DNA of 64,000 bases from CALITV01 sp964415795. GTDB lineage: Bacteria; UBP6; UBA1177; JAKLFG01. The stretch is taken from positions 1 to 64,000 of the forward strand of contig CAYQBN010000009.1 in the NCBI GenBank assembly GCA_964415795.1, in the 5' to 3' direction. Of this stretch, positions 8,392 to 16,569 are shown in pieces. Position 1 is the first letter of the stretch, and each line of letters starts with the position of its first letter. A program made the position numbers and the translations under genes. Under the pieces are notes generated by a model, which was given only the letters and a program-made list of their open reading frames with translations, was not told where the DNA came from and did not search any database.

Positions 8392-9060
8392 TCAGAAAAA
8401 CCGCTCTCGTACGAACACGATGTCGTCAGGCAACAGGTAGAATGTCTCCGCCTTCCCCGACAACATGGCTTCGATGTCGACCGTGAACCTCGTTTCCCTT
8501 CCTCGCTCGTCCCGCCGAGTCACGATAACATTGTTGATGTCCGCCACATTGGTGAATCCTCCGGCGAGCGCGATCGCTTCAACTAGGCTCAGCTGATGAA
8601 CGATCGGTATCTTTCCTGCATTCTTCACCTGCCCCAGTACAAACACGCGACGACTGTTGAATTCCTTGACGAACACCGACACCTGCGGCTCACGGATGAA
8701 ACCTTGTCGCAACCGTTCCGCTATCCGCTCAGCAAGAGAAAAGTTAGTCATTCCCTTTACCGCCAATTCCCCAATGAAAGGGAAGGCGATGAATCCTTCG
8801 GGGCTCACCTGATATGTCCCGCTCAGTTCCTTCTCTCCGTACACCGTTATTTGAAGAAGATCCCCGGGGCCGATGACTCCCGACTGAAGAACTGCAGTTT
8901 CCTGTTTATCGGCGCCACGCCGCTTGGCCGTATCCTCGACCACCGCACTGGAAGCCACATCTTCGCCATCCCGCATGATCTTGAAAGTGCACGCAGAAAG
9001 AAACGGGAAAAGAACCCCGACGACCACCGTCACGAACAATATGACCCCGCGACGCACCAT
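8392..9060 (-). CDS. Wza-like outer-membrane polysaccharide export lipoprotein
   Basis: Forms or gates the outer-membrane exit channel for an exported polysaccharide. A signal peptide ends in the lipobox FLSAC. It is followed by the Poly_export domain (GVIGPGDLLQITVYGEKELS, then GTYQVSPEGFIAFPFIGEL) and an SLBB-type domain (VFVLGQVKNAGKIPI, LVEAIALAGGF). At 222 residues it is shorter than E. coli Wza (~380), as is usual for the single-SLBB members. The ATG at 9060 avoids overlap with the beta-barrel gene; starting at 9138 would give an implausible N-terminus. It lies between a beta-barrel protein and the BY-kinase, making a compact export trio. Confidence 0.92.
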   Translation of the reverse strand: MVRRGVILFVTVVVGVLFPFLSACTFKIMRDGEDVASSAVVEDTAKRRGADKQETAVLQSGVIGPGDLLQITVYGEKELSGTYQVSPEGFIAFPFIGELAVKGMTNFSLAERIAERLRQGFIREPQVSVFVKEFNSRRVFVLGQVKNAGKIPIVHQLSLVEAIALAGGFTNVADINNVIVTRRDERGRETRFTVDIEAMLSGKAETFYLLPDDIVFVRERFF

Positions 9061-9067
9061 GGCCACA

Positions 9068-10480
9068 TCAATAGTCGGCCGTAAGCGTAAGAAGCACGCG
9101 ATGATCCATATAGTCATAATGGGTGGTATAAGTGACATTAGTCGGTGCGGCGACGCCGGTCACGACAACCTGTTGGGAACTGTAATAGGGGGTTTGCCGC
9201 ATTTCGAATGTATATTGCAATGCCAACCCGAGCCAGCGCAAGAAATTGTACGATATCGTCGGTTGCACTCGTATCACATGGTCCTCGCGTGAAACGCTTT
9301 GTTGCGTGGTGGTGGTGGTCTTCACCGCTCCCGTTGTTGCATCCGTGGTCGTTTCGACCATGTTCAACGCGGGATAGCGCACATTGTCGCCGTAGTCATA
9401 ATGACTGTAACTCGCATCGAGCTTGAGAAGCAAACGATTGAAGAATTTCTGGACCACCTCGAGATAGGCTTTATCCAGCACATAATATTGGAATACCGGA
9501 ACTGGCATAAGAGAACGGACATATCCGAGCCTCAGCATGGTGTTCTGCGAATTCCTGAAAATGAACTCTACACCCGCCACTCCATCGTGCCGCATTTCTT
9601 TGGAAAGAGAATTGGTATAGCCTCCCGAGAGCTTGAGCGATATCTTTGAGGTCAATTGGCCAAGAGCACCGACAAACACCGAAAGCGGCATGGCACGCTC
9701 GTCGTCGCGATAGGCACCGGCGTTGAAGTAGTCCTGATAGGTGAAGGAAACATTGAAGAACGCACCAGTCTTCGGCAAGAATTTCCATTGCCCATAAAGC
9801 GAATTGCGCGAATTCCAGAAATTATGTCTACTGAGCAACGATTCCTCAAAATAGTTAAGTTGTACGCCGGACGATATTTTGAGACTAAGGGTATCCTCCG
9901 TGTTCTTTACATAAAGAGACAACAGGAAATCCTCAAACAGATTGGTGTGAAGCCCATTCTCAATAGCTATCTGATCGGGACGATTATCGCGGCGCAGATT
10001 GTTCGACGCTTGCACGATAACATTGCCGTCCTTATTGAACTCACCCAGAACGTTGGTATCAAAGTGAAGAGAAGAAAGCGTCGAATAGTGCTCAAAAGTC
10101 TTCTTGTCCTCGAGACCACTATAAAGATCGTATGAGAGAGCAAGAGCCATGCCGAGCGTCTTCTCTTTGTCGTCTATCTTTGCCCGGAGAGCGGGAGAAA
10201 AATGCACAATAAGATCTCCAGTCTCGGAAAAAGCATAGTTTCGGGAAGCGTCGTTATTGTCGACAAAAGTCGACTTCTCCGAAACTCGGTTGATGTTCGT
10301 GTCGTATTCCGAAGCAAGGGAAAGGTGAAGATTAAGAAGCGCCGTCTCGGACAACCTGAACCCCGTTTGTTGCAGCACCGTCTCGTTTTCTTCCGCACCG
10401 CACAGAGATACAGCCCACAAAAACACACATCCCATAGCAAATAAAAACAGTGTTCGGAAGGAAACCACCATCGGTACCAT
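9068..10480 (-). CDS. Outer-membrane beta-barrel protein, probably of the polysaccharide export block
   Basis: A signal peptide (FRTLFLFAMGCVFLWAVSLCGA) is followed by ~440 residues of alternating hydrophobic/polar strands ending in an aromatic residue (LLTLTADY), as expected of an outer-membrane barrel. Features such as LASEYDTNINRVSEKS near the start and long strand-turn repeats resemble the barrels often found next to Wza and Wzc genes in exopolysaccharide loci. This is a recollection of family context, not a search result. It sits between the cassette-A accessory gene and the Wza-like gene, so it could serve either the polysaccharide exporter or the TonB-like system. The start is the ATG at 10480; a TTG two codons upstream and an ATG at 10471 are alternatives. 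Confidence 0.8.
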   Translation of the reverse strand: MVPMVVSFRTLFLFAMGCVFLWAVSLCGAEENETVLQQTGFRLSETALLNLHLSLASEYDTNINRVSEKSTFVDNNDASRNYAFSETGDLIVHFSPALRAKIDDKEKTLGMALALSYDLYSGLEDKKTFEHYSTLSSLHFDTNVLGEFNKDGNVIVQASNNLRRDNRPDQIAIENGLHTNLFEDFLLSLYVKNTEDTLSLKISSGVQLNYFEESLLSRHNFWNSRNSLYGQWKFLPKTGAFFNVSFTYQDYFNAGAYRDDERAMPLSVFVGALGQLTSKISLKLSGGYTNSLSKEMRHDGVAGVEFIFRNSQNTMLRLGYVRSLMPVPVFQYYVLDKAYLEVVQKFFNRLLLKLDASYSHYDYGDNVRYPALNMVETTTDATTGAVKTTTTTQQSVSREDHVIRVQPTISYNFLRWLGLALQYTFEMRQTPYYSSQQVVVTGVAAPTNVTYTTHYDYMDHRVLLTLTADY

Positions 10481-10503
10481 ACTCAACGGAAGTGTTTACA
10501 TGT

Positions 10504-11226
10504 TTACTTCTCGGGACTCGCCTCGACAAACGGCGGTATCGAGACCTGATCTCCATGTTCGGCTACGGTTCCCGGGGTTCCTCCCGGTTCCCCGGGCGTT
10601 TCGGTGGGGCCACCAGGGTTATCAGTTCCAGCACCATCGACCAGATCTTCTGTCCCTAGGTTCCCCGGATCACGCTCGGTCGCCCAATCAGAGCTAAAAT
10701 CTTGTCCCATTGCATCGCCAATGGAATCCTCTTCGCCGTAGGTTCCCGTAATATCTTTCTTTTGCTCTTTTTCCACTGTGGCGCGATTGTCAACTCGCGT
10801 CAGCTGACGGGGACACGCCTGCGCATCTACAAAGGCTTTTTCTGCAGCATCCGCAAGACCTCGCACGAGCATTACCTGCGTTTGCGCCGCATCGTTCTTC
10901 TCGGTGCGTATGAGGTCTCCCATGCGCTCTTTAGCGTTTTCAATACTCGCTGCGATCCCTCGTATAGTGGCAAGAATATCCCCCAAGCATATTTTCCACT
11001 TGACATCCTTCTCTTCCACCGCCTCCGCCTGCATCTTCTTGACCGCTTTCTCTATTTCAGCGACTCGCGCCGCCTTTGCCTCGACATCCGCAGTCATCTG
11101 CTCAGCGGTCAATGTGGCCTTCTTTTCCCTCACCGGATCTTTGCTCGGCTCATTTCCGGGCAACTCAACAGCACCGTACAAAAAGAGGGAAAACAGAGAA
11201 AGGAAAAACATTGCTCTCGTTTTCAT
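10504..11226 (-). CDS. Exported coiled-coil protein of unknown function (cassette A accessory)
   Basis: I recognise no family for this 240-residue protein. A signal peptide (MKTRAMFFLSLFSLFLYGAV) precedes an Ala/Glu/Lys-rich helical half (about residues 30-150, probable coiled coil, with ADVEAKAARVAEIEKAVKKM). A low-complexity tail rich in Gly, Pro, Asp and Thr (GGPTETPGEPGGTPG) then ends the protein. The tail could be a flexible periplasmic linker. It follows the TonB-like gene by 12 bases and has a very strong ribosome-binding site (AGGGAGGGGG), so it probably belongs to the same operon. Confidence 0.75.
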   Translation of the reverse strand: MKTRAMFFLSLFSLFLYGAVELPGNEPSKDPVREKKATLTAEQMTADVEAKAARVAEIEKAVKKMQAEAVEEKDVKWKICLGDILATIRGIAASIENAKERMGDLIRTEKNDAAQTQVMLVRGLADAAEKAFVDAQACPRQLTRVDNRATVEKEQKKDITGTYGEEDSIGDAMGQDFSSDWATERDPGNLGTEDLVDGAGTDNPGGPTETPGEPGGTPGTVAEHGDQVSIPPFVEASPEK

Positions 11227-11238
11227 CAGACCCCCTCC

Positions 11239-12606
11239 CTAGTTTGCTGGGGAGAACACGAAAGGAAAAGTCACCGAAGCAGGGGCATCGGGCTTTGGGA
11301 ATCTCCAGCGACTCACCACTCCCTTGATACATGCCGCGACCTCGGCGTCTTTCATAGTGTCTTCCGTTATCTCCACCATCTCGGCGCGTCCATCTTGGTT
11401 TATCATCCAAGTAACTGCGACTTTTCCCTTCAACTGGGGATTAGTTTTCAGAGCTTTCTCATAACATCTCTGAATGGCAGCGCTATTCTGCTTTACGATT
11501 TTCACCACACCTGCCTGATCAAGCGTTCCCTCGACTTCAGGTGCTCCTATTTTCGTGCTCGCCATAACTTCTTTTTCTTTCATTCCACTGACTTTGACAT
11601 TGCCGGAACTAGCAGCAACCTTCAAATCGTCAATCTTCGCCGACTCGGTGGCACCAGCATCGCCCTTACGGCTCCGCTGACCCGCATCGGTGGCTATACC
11701 GATTTGTTTTACCCCGGACAAAGCCGAATCGATATCTCGGTCCTTTCCCCCTTCCCCTAACACATCAGAAATAATCCCTGAGGAACCATCTCCTCCGGCC
11801 GATCCAATCAGTTTGAGTAAGCCGACACCTGCCACTTTCTTCTTCAACTCAGCAACGCGCATCTCTTCTTCCTTTGCCCTTGTAGCCGCATCGCGCGGCC
11901 CCTTCTTTTTCTTTGACACCTCTTCCCCAGCCGATGTTTCTTCTTTTTGGGCAGCCTTTGCCGTCCCTTCCATTTCGCTCGTCTTTTTCTCTTCAACCGG
12001 CTTCTCCTCAACAGGAGGCATCTCAGGAGCAATGAGACGGGCAAAGCGATTATCTATCTGGTCAAGGGTCTTGGGTGCGGGATTAGGCAATCCGTACATC
12101 CAGTAAAGGAACGAAAACCCTATCAAGAAAACTGAAGAATGTATTGCCACAAGCGGCCAGTCTATCATTTGGGTCCACGAACCGCGAATCGAGCGAGGCA
12201 GGCGTAGCTTCGGTGGACGGGCAGGCGGCACCACGAATTGGAACAGAACTATGGCACTCCCCACGACCACCTTACCGCGCGCATCGTTAGATAGGGGAAG
12301 GATGTACGCATGACCCCGTTTCTTGAGAAGTCCTTTTTTAATGACATCCTCTATCTCAATCACTTTGCCCTTCAAAAACACCTTCCCGCTCATATTCTCC
12401 ATTACTACGAGCTCGTATCTTCCCGATTTGTAATAGAAAATAGGGAACTTGCTCGGGAGACTCGAAGAAGGAATGACGAAGTGCGCTTTTGAGGTGTCCC
12501 CCACATATACGGTCTCAGGTTTCCGAAAAACCTGTTCGTCGATGATTTTCCCATTGTAAATAACACCGACGCGGAGTACCTTTTCAACCGCAACATTCTG
12601 GGCCAT
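11239..12606 (-). CDS. PglI/AgmX-type TonB-like protein with FHA-like N-terminus (cassette A)
   Basis: Predicted energy transducer linking an inner-membrane ExbB/ExbD motor to periplasmic or outer-membrane parts. The first ~115 residues look like a degenerate FHA domain (VYVGDTSKAHFVIPSSSLPS, then VVMENMSGKVFLKG), a combination I recall from PglI (GltG) of the Myxococcus gliding machine. One membrane helix spans about residues 150-173. The motif IDNRFARLIAPE follows, then a Lys/Glu-rich linker. The last ~90 residues form the AgmX/PglI C-terminal domain: QRCYEKALKTNPQLKGKVAV, conserved Cys in AACIKGVVSRWRFPKP. The ATG at 12606 has AGGAAAGG upstream. The ExbB/ExbD genes lie directly upstream. 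Its partner in cassette B is at 24467. Confidence 0.9.
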   Translation of the reverse strand: MAQNVAVEKVLRVGVIYNGKIIDEQVFRKPETVYVGDTSKAHFVIPSSSLPSKFPIFYYKSGRYELVVMENMSGKVFLKGKVIEIEDVIKKGLLKKRGHAYILPLSNDARGKVVVGSAIVLFQFVVPPARPPKLRLPRSIRGSWTQMIDWPLVAIHSSVFLIGFSFLYWMYGLPNPAPKTLDQIDNRFARLIAPEMPPVEEKPVEEKKTSEMEGTAKAAQKEETSAGEEVSKKKKGPRDAATRAKEEEMRVAELKKKVAGVGLLKLIGSAGGDGSSGIISDVLGEGGKDRDIDSALSGVKQIGIATDAGQRSRKGDAGATESAKIDDLKVAASSGNVKVSGMKEKEVMASTKIGAPEVEGTLDQAGVVKIVKQNSAAIQRCYEKALKTNPQLKGKVAVTWMINQDGRAEMVEITEDTMKDAEVAACIKGVVSRWRFPKPDAPASVTFPFVFSPAN

Positions 12607-12637
12607 GATCACACCTTTCCTATTTAAGAGAAGCGTT

Positions 12638-12705
12638 CCCTCTTTGGTTTCCCCAAATCGGCATAAGAAAGAGGGACATCCCCCCAACGAAGAACGTCCC
12701 TCTTT
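12638..12705 (-). promoter_or_regulatory. Competing hairpins in the leader of the cassette-A TonB-like gene
   Basis: Three complementary arms lie between the second ExbD stop and the TonB-like start. GTCCCTCTTT at 12696-12705 is the exact reverse complement of AAAGAGGGAC at 12668-12677 (10-bp stem, 18-base loop). The 12668-12677 arm can instead pair eight bases with CCCTCTTT at 12638-12645. On the minus strand the first hairpin is followed by only a few Ts (CTTTCTTATG), so it would be a leaky terminator. The arrangement looks like an attenuator that could lower expression of the TonB-like gene relative to the motor. On the plus strand the same stem is followed by TTTTTG, but no plus-strand gene ends here. 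Confidence 0.5.
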
Positions 12706-12773
12706 TTGTCATGCCGACATTCCTTCTTGCGCATTCGCCTATTCCGCCTTTGCGATGTCATCGCCTCGGGCCA

Positions 12774-13361
12774 TTACCCCTCTGGATTCGAGATAGTAAG
12801 AAATTTGAACTTACTGAACTCGGCTTGGCCAGCGGTGTACATCACCTCGGTAAGCAAGCGAAAGGGAGTATCGCCATCCATGATGATTGTCGCGACACCC
12901 AGACTTTTTCCTGCGGAGGGGTTAACTGCTGCAATACGGCGTTGTTTTTCGACGGCATCGGTAAGCATTTTATTCAACGGGATAATAAAATAGCCGTCTT
13001 CTCCTCCTCGCTTCTGAGAGCCGTCCACCTTGCCATCCTTCACTGCCAGCGCCATAGCGTTGTCAACAAGAATCGCCGATTTGGAAACCGTGATGGTAAC
13101 CGTCTGCTCGGGCTGAAGAACCGTCTTGCTTTTGACAAGATCAAGATCTCCTGAAGGAGTAACCGCCACCGGGTCGGTCGAATAACTTTTCAGAAGGAAC
13201 ACCAAAAGGATGGTAAGGATGTCCATGAGGGAGGTGATTGTCAGCTTAGGCGGCGTCTCTTCACGACTTCCTTTCTTCCCGGCTTTTTTCCTAGCCAACA
13301 TTTCTTGCTCATAGTTCTCCGAGAGGATTTCATAGTTCTGGTTTTTTTCTTCTGCCATCAT
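12774..13361 (-). CDS. ExbD/TolR-family protein, second copy (cassette A motor)
   Basis: Part of a proton-channel motor with ExbB. A ~45-residue charged cytoplasmic N-terminus leads to one membrane helix (LTITSLMDILTILLVFLLKSY) with the family's conserved Asp (SLMD) that carries protons. The rest is periplasmic and ends with a TolR-like fold (GVATIIMDGDTPFRLLTEVM). At 195 residues it is somewhat longer than E. coli ExbD (141). Two ATGs in tandem follow an excellent AGGGAGG. It lies nine bases after the first ExbD gene. Two ExbD-like subunits per ExbB parallels AglQ/AglS with AglR in Myxococcus. Confidence 0.93.
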   Translation of the reverse strand: MMAEEKNQNYEILSENYEQEMLARKKAGKKGSREETPPKLTITSLMDILTILLVFLLKSYSTDPVAVTPSGDLDLVKSKTVLQPEQTVTITVSKSAILVDNAMALAVKDGKVDGSQKRGGEDGYFIIPLNKMLTDAVEKQRRIAAVNPSAGKSLGVATIIMDGDTPFRLLTEVMYTAGQAEFSKFKFLTISNPEG

Positions 13362-13370
13362 ATCCTCCCT

Positions 13371-13919
13371 TTACGCCACGCCGGCACTTAAGACAACATT
13401 CGGGAAAAGGGTCTTTTTCTTGTCCCCGTCCTTCTTCTCCCGAGAAGCATCCATCACTTGGATGATGTAACGATACTTGATGTGCGATTCGGCAGTGATA
13501 ATGATGTTTTCCTCAACCGGGTTCTCATCCTTGATATCAGAAAGCATCTGACTCAACCGATCATAATCGTACACCTTACCGGGGACCGGCTTGCCGTCCA
13601 CGATCTCTTCACCATCCTTCTTGGGAATTGTTGGCCCCAGCGGATCGTCCTTGTTTTCAATCACCTGATCCCGCGCATAGAGGTGAAACCCACGATCGGT
13701 GAGAGCAATGGTCAGTTTGAGTGGCTTCTCGTCGGGCGCTTGATCGGGCGGCGTTACCTCGCTTGAAGGACCAATCTGAGGCGTCGCCACATTGATAACC
13801 GCCAACTTTAGCGTTTCCATAGCCGTAAGGAGAAGAGGGATAATAATAAGGATGAGGTTCATTGCAGGAACAAGATTAATGTCGTTATCGGGTTCCTGCT
13901 CTTTTCTTTTTCTTACCAT
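13371..13919 (-). CDS. ExbD/TolR-family protein, first copy (cassette A motor)
   Basis: Basic N-terminus (MVRKRKEQEPDND), then one membrane helix (INLVPAMNLILIIIPLLLT) and a periplasmic domain of ~140 residues. Where most ExbD proteins have the protonatable Asp (P-x-x-D), this copy has PAMN. The Asp is therefore replaced by Asn, while the sister protein at 12774 keeps it, which suggests a specialised subunit. Late segments (ENIIITAESHIKYRYIIQVM) match the ExbD C-terminal fold. The ribosome-binding site is strong (TTAGGAGG), 33 bases after the ExbB gene. Confidence 0.92.
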   Translation of the reverse strand: MVRKRKEQEPDNDINLVPAMNLILIIIPLLLTAMETLKLAVINVATPQIGPSSEVTPPDQAPDEKPLKLTIALTDRGFHLYARDQVIENKDDPLGPTIPKKDGEEIVDGKPVPGKVYDYDRLSQMLSDIKDENPVEENIIITAESHIKYRYIIQVMDASREKKDGDKKKTLFPNVVLSAGVA

Positions 13920-13952
13920 AGGACAACCTCCTAATTTTTCCTAAATAAGGGT

Positions 13953-14600
13953 TTATCCCTCGGTCACCGTCCCCTTCTCACGCGAAACCAACAGGTTAAC
14001 CAGCTTAACGGAATACAGATCGATGTCATTGAAAATCTTACCCTCGAGCGATTTGATGACCATATGGATGAACATACCAGGAATCGCAACACCGAGGCCG
14101 AAGCCGGTAGTGTTCATCGCAACGGCGATACCACTCGCCAGTAGCGCCGATTTCTGTTCGGGCGCCGCGTGAGCAACGGCGTCGAACGCTTGGATCAGCC
14201 CTTGGATGGTTCCCAGCAGCCCAAGCAGTGTCGCCATGTTGAAGACGACCGCTATAGTGTCGGTCAGTTTCTTTACTTTCGGTGTATACTCGAGCACCGT
14301 CTCGTCAATGGCATTCTGAATCTCTAGTTCACCACGGTTCGCCCTGCTAAGTCCCGCTTTAAGCACATTGGCAAGCGCCGCATCGCCGGCGGCAGAACAG
14401 AGCTTAATCGCCTTGTCAACGTTGTTGGCCATGACGAGCTTTTGAATCTGTTTCATCAGGTTGGCGCCGTTAGTGTTAAACTTGAGAATCAGAAAGAGGA
14501 ATTTGTAGATGGCAACACCGATGATGTAGAGACCGCACAGAGCAATGAAATGCATGAACACACCGCCTTCGCGGTAAAACTGAGCAAACGACTGGATCAT
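13953..14600 (-). CDS. ExbB/TolQ/MotA-family proton-channel protein (cassette A motor)
   Basis: Inner-membrane stator protein that with ExbD converts proton flow into motion of a TonB-like partner. It has 215 residues with an N-terminal helix (MHFIALCGLYIIGVAIYKFLFLI from about residue 16), a cytoplasmic segment, and two further helices in the hallmark region (VVFNMATLLGLLGTIQGLIQ, then TTGFGLGVAIPGMFIHMVIK). The conserved T-x-x-G-L-L-G-T pattern is intact. Its ribosome-binding site is good (CGGAGG). This is the only ExbB gene in the window, whereas there are two TonB-like genes. Confidence 0.95.
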   Translation of the reverse strand: MIQSFAQFYREGGVFMHFIALCGLYIIGVAIYKFLFLILKFNTNGANLMKQIQKLVMANNVDKAIKLCSAAGDAALANVLKAGLSRANRGELEIQNAIDETVLEYTPKVKKLTDTIAVVFNMATLLGLLGTIQGLIQAFDAVAHAAPEQKSALLASGIAVAMNTTGFGLGVAIPGMFIHMVIKSLEGKIFNDIDLYSVKLVNLLVSREKGTVTEG

Positions 14601-14632
14601 GACGAAACCTCCGTCAAAAAAGGTGAATATAC

Positions 14633-14878
14633 CTAGAAAGCGTCTTCACTGAAGACCGCTTCCTTAACCTTCGGAACAAAATTCACTTGCAAATCAAGGG
14701 TGCGATAAACAAATTTTGCCCGTGACAAGAAGTACATCGCCTCCGGTTTTTGTATCTTGCCCTTTATCTCTATTTCTTGGAAGACAAAACTTTTTGTTCG
14801 GCGTGTTTGGGGGGCCGCCACCAGAGCGACAGCAACCAACAAAAACAACATGATGACAATAACTTGTCTCAGCGCCAT
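14633..14878 (-). CDS. Small exported protein, cassette A member of a two-copy family
   Basis: Function unknown. This 81-residue protein has a signal peptide (MALRQVIVIMLFLLVAVALVA) and a ~55-residue mature part beginning with Arg/Lys and running FVFQEIEIKGKIQKPEAMYF. It matches the protein at 25923 (VIDFEDVMLEGQIKKPSGSF): both have F(Q/E)(E/D)-hydrophobic-x-(K/E)G-x-I-x-KP at the same place and then a basic stretch leading to a charged end. Both genes lie between the TPR lipoprotein and the membrane motor or TonB-like gene of their cassette, so the protein is probably a dedicated component. The ATG at 14878 with AGGG upstream is preferred to a TTG at 14884. Confidence 0.8.
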   Translation of the reverse strand: MALRQVIVIMLFLLVAVALVAAPQTRRTKSFVFQEIEIKGKIQKPEAMYFLSRAKFVYRTLDLQVNFVPKVKEAVFSEDAF

Positions 14879-14907
14879 ACGCAATACCCTAATACAAATG
14901 ACCGTAT

Positions 14908-14936
14908 TTCATACCTTTTTCTTGAAAAGAAATCAA
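14908..14936 (-). promoter_or_regulatory. Possible promoter before the small protein and ExbB/ExbD genes
   Basis: On the minus strand: TTGATT (14931-14936), 17-base spacer, TATGAA (14908-14913). It fits a sigma-70 promoter moderately well and lies in the 73-base gap after the TPR lipoprotein gene. It would let the motor genes be transcribed apart from the TPR genes. Confidence 0.45.
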
Positions 14937-14951
14937 TTTTTTTATCACCAC

Positions 14952-16568
14952 CTACGGCTCCGTATTCTTTGGCGTTTTTTCCTCTTCCGGCACCGAGGGC
15001 ACCTCAGAGGAAAGTGGCGGCGCATTGCCCGTCTTGAGTGCCTCGATTCGCTTCTGAACAAAGAGCCTTGTTTCATGTTCCTCGCCAAGCTCAGCATGCT
15101 TCGCTAGGAAATCAACATACGCTTCTATCGTATCCTGCCTCTTGGCTTCTTCTAAGTCCTTCATTAGTTGTTGATATTGGCGTTCTTCCTCCTCTTCCTT
15201 CTTACGTTTTGCCTCCATCTTTTGCTTCATTTTTATTTGTGCCTCGATTTTTTTCTTTTCGACTTGCGCCTCCTTTAGATAATCTGCTATCCGCTTCTGT
15301 TCCTCCTTATTACGCTTGTCAACCATGGTGAGATATTGGGTCAAATAGGCGGTCGCCGTATCAAGGCGCGTAGGTTGTCCGTCTCCTTCAACATCATGGT
15401 CAAGATAAAGAATCGCCAAATTATAGACGATATCTTTCATCATATCCTTTGGAGTCGCCGGATCCTTTTCCAACGAAACGAAAATGTCACGAGCTTGTTT
15501 GTACTCCTTCAATCCTTTTAGCGCGACCGCCAAGTTAAACTTTGCCTCGACGAAATCAGGAAATATCTTTAGCGCAAAATCTAGCTCCTGCTTCGCCGTA
15601 GCGAAATCCTCTATCTCCATCGCGAGGACAGCCAACATATTAGCAACCTCGGGCAACTCCGGATTGAGCTTCTTCGCCTTTCGGAAATGCTCGGCCGCTT
15701 TTTGTTTATTACCCTGTCTATATGCAAGAAAACCGTATATGCGCTGAAGTCGGAAGTTTTCAGGATTAATTTGTTCAGCCGTGGAGAAGATCATATCGGC
15801 AAGTTCTAACATATCCTTATGAAAATATGCCGTTCCCAAGGAAACCATGGCATCTACATTTTGTTCGTCTTCTTTCAAGACCATTTTAGCATGCTTGATG
15901 CACTCGTCGTAGTTTTTCAGCTTAAGGTAAAGCCACGAAAGAAAATTATTCCGCACGACCACATCGGTGATCGCCTCCGCTAAACGACGATAGTCATTGG
16001 GGCGTGAAGCTTTTCTCCGTTCGTCTAAGAGCACCATATTGTAAAGAGCTTGTTCCTGAATCTGAGGCACCGTCATCGCTGTTTCATACCACCGTCGTGC
16101 CTCGTCATCCCTTCCCTGACGCTCGTAACAGAGCGCTATATTATAGGCAATGGATCCGTTATCTTTGTCCTGCGCAAAGGAACGCTCCCATTCCTTGAGC
16201 GCTGCCTCGCACCCGTTAGCAAAATATCGCTCGACCCCCTTTCCAAAGTCTTCTTTTGCCGGACCGACATATCGCGTTCCGTCAAAGAAACGCTCCCTTG
16301 TCGACTCCCTTTCGGGTTGTATATCCTCTTTGTTTTTCTTTTCTTCTTTAGAAAGAACCGTTGATTGGACAGTGGTTCTTTCCTCCTCCTTTGAGGAGGC
16401 ATCCTCTTTTTTCTCTGGGTGTTCGGTATCAGTTTTTTGATCGACAGGTGCTTTTGCCTCATCAACCACCTTCTTTCTCGGTGTGGTTGAGGCACACCCT
16501 CCTGTCACCAGTAAGACAACCATGAGAAGCAGAGAGAGCAAGAAGTATTTTTCTAAGTGCTTTTTCAT
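14952..16568 (-). CDS. TPR-repeat lipoprotein (cassette A)
   Basis: A scaffold lipoprotein. The signal peptide (MKKHLEKYFLLSLLLMVVLLV) ends in the lipobox VTGGC. A ~70-residue Lys/Glu-rich linker follows, then about eight TPR units between residues ~100 and ~390 (e.g. YNIALCYERQGRDDEARRWY, LNPELPEVANMLAVLAMEIE). The C-terminal third is a charged helix (MKQKMEAKRKKEEEEERQYQ) likely to form a coiled coil. It matches the TPR lipoprotein at 26227, including the stretch YNLAILYLDH (YHDH in the partner). TPR lipoproteins such as AglT take part in the Myxococcus gliding apparatus; that is a family analogy only. The ATG at 16568 is preceded by AAGGAAG and lies one base after the upstream stop. Confidence 0.88.
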   Translation of the reverse strand: MKKHLEKYFLLSLLLMVVLLVTGGCASTTPRKKVVDEAKAPVDQKTDTEHPEKKEDASSKEEERTTVQSTVLSKEEKKNKEDIQPERESTRERFFDGTRYVGPAKEDFGKGVERYFANGCEAALKEWERSFAQDKDNGSIAYNIALCYERQGRDDEARRWYETAMTVPQIQEQALYNMVLLDERRKASRPNDYRRLAEAITDVVVRNNFLSWLYLKLKNYDECIKHAKMVLKEDEQNVDAMVSLGTAYFHKDMLELADMIFSTAEQINPENFRLQRIYGFLAYRQGNKQKAAEHFRKAKKLNPELPEVANMLAVLAMEIEDFATAKQELDFALKIFPDFVEAKFNLAVALKGLKEYKQARDIFVSLEKDPATPKDMMKDIVYNLAILYLDHDVEGDGQPTRLDTATAYLTQYLTMVDKRNKEEQKRIADYLKEAQVEKKKIEAQIKMKQKMEAKRKKEEEEERQYQQLMKDLEEAKRQDTIEAYVDFLAKHAELGEEHETRLFVQKRIEALKTGNAPPLSSEVPSVPEEEKTPKNTEP

Positions 16569-16569
16569 C

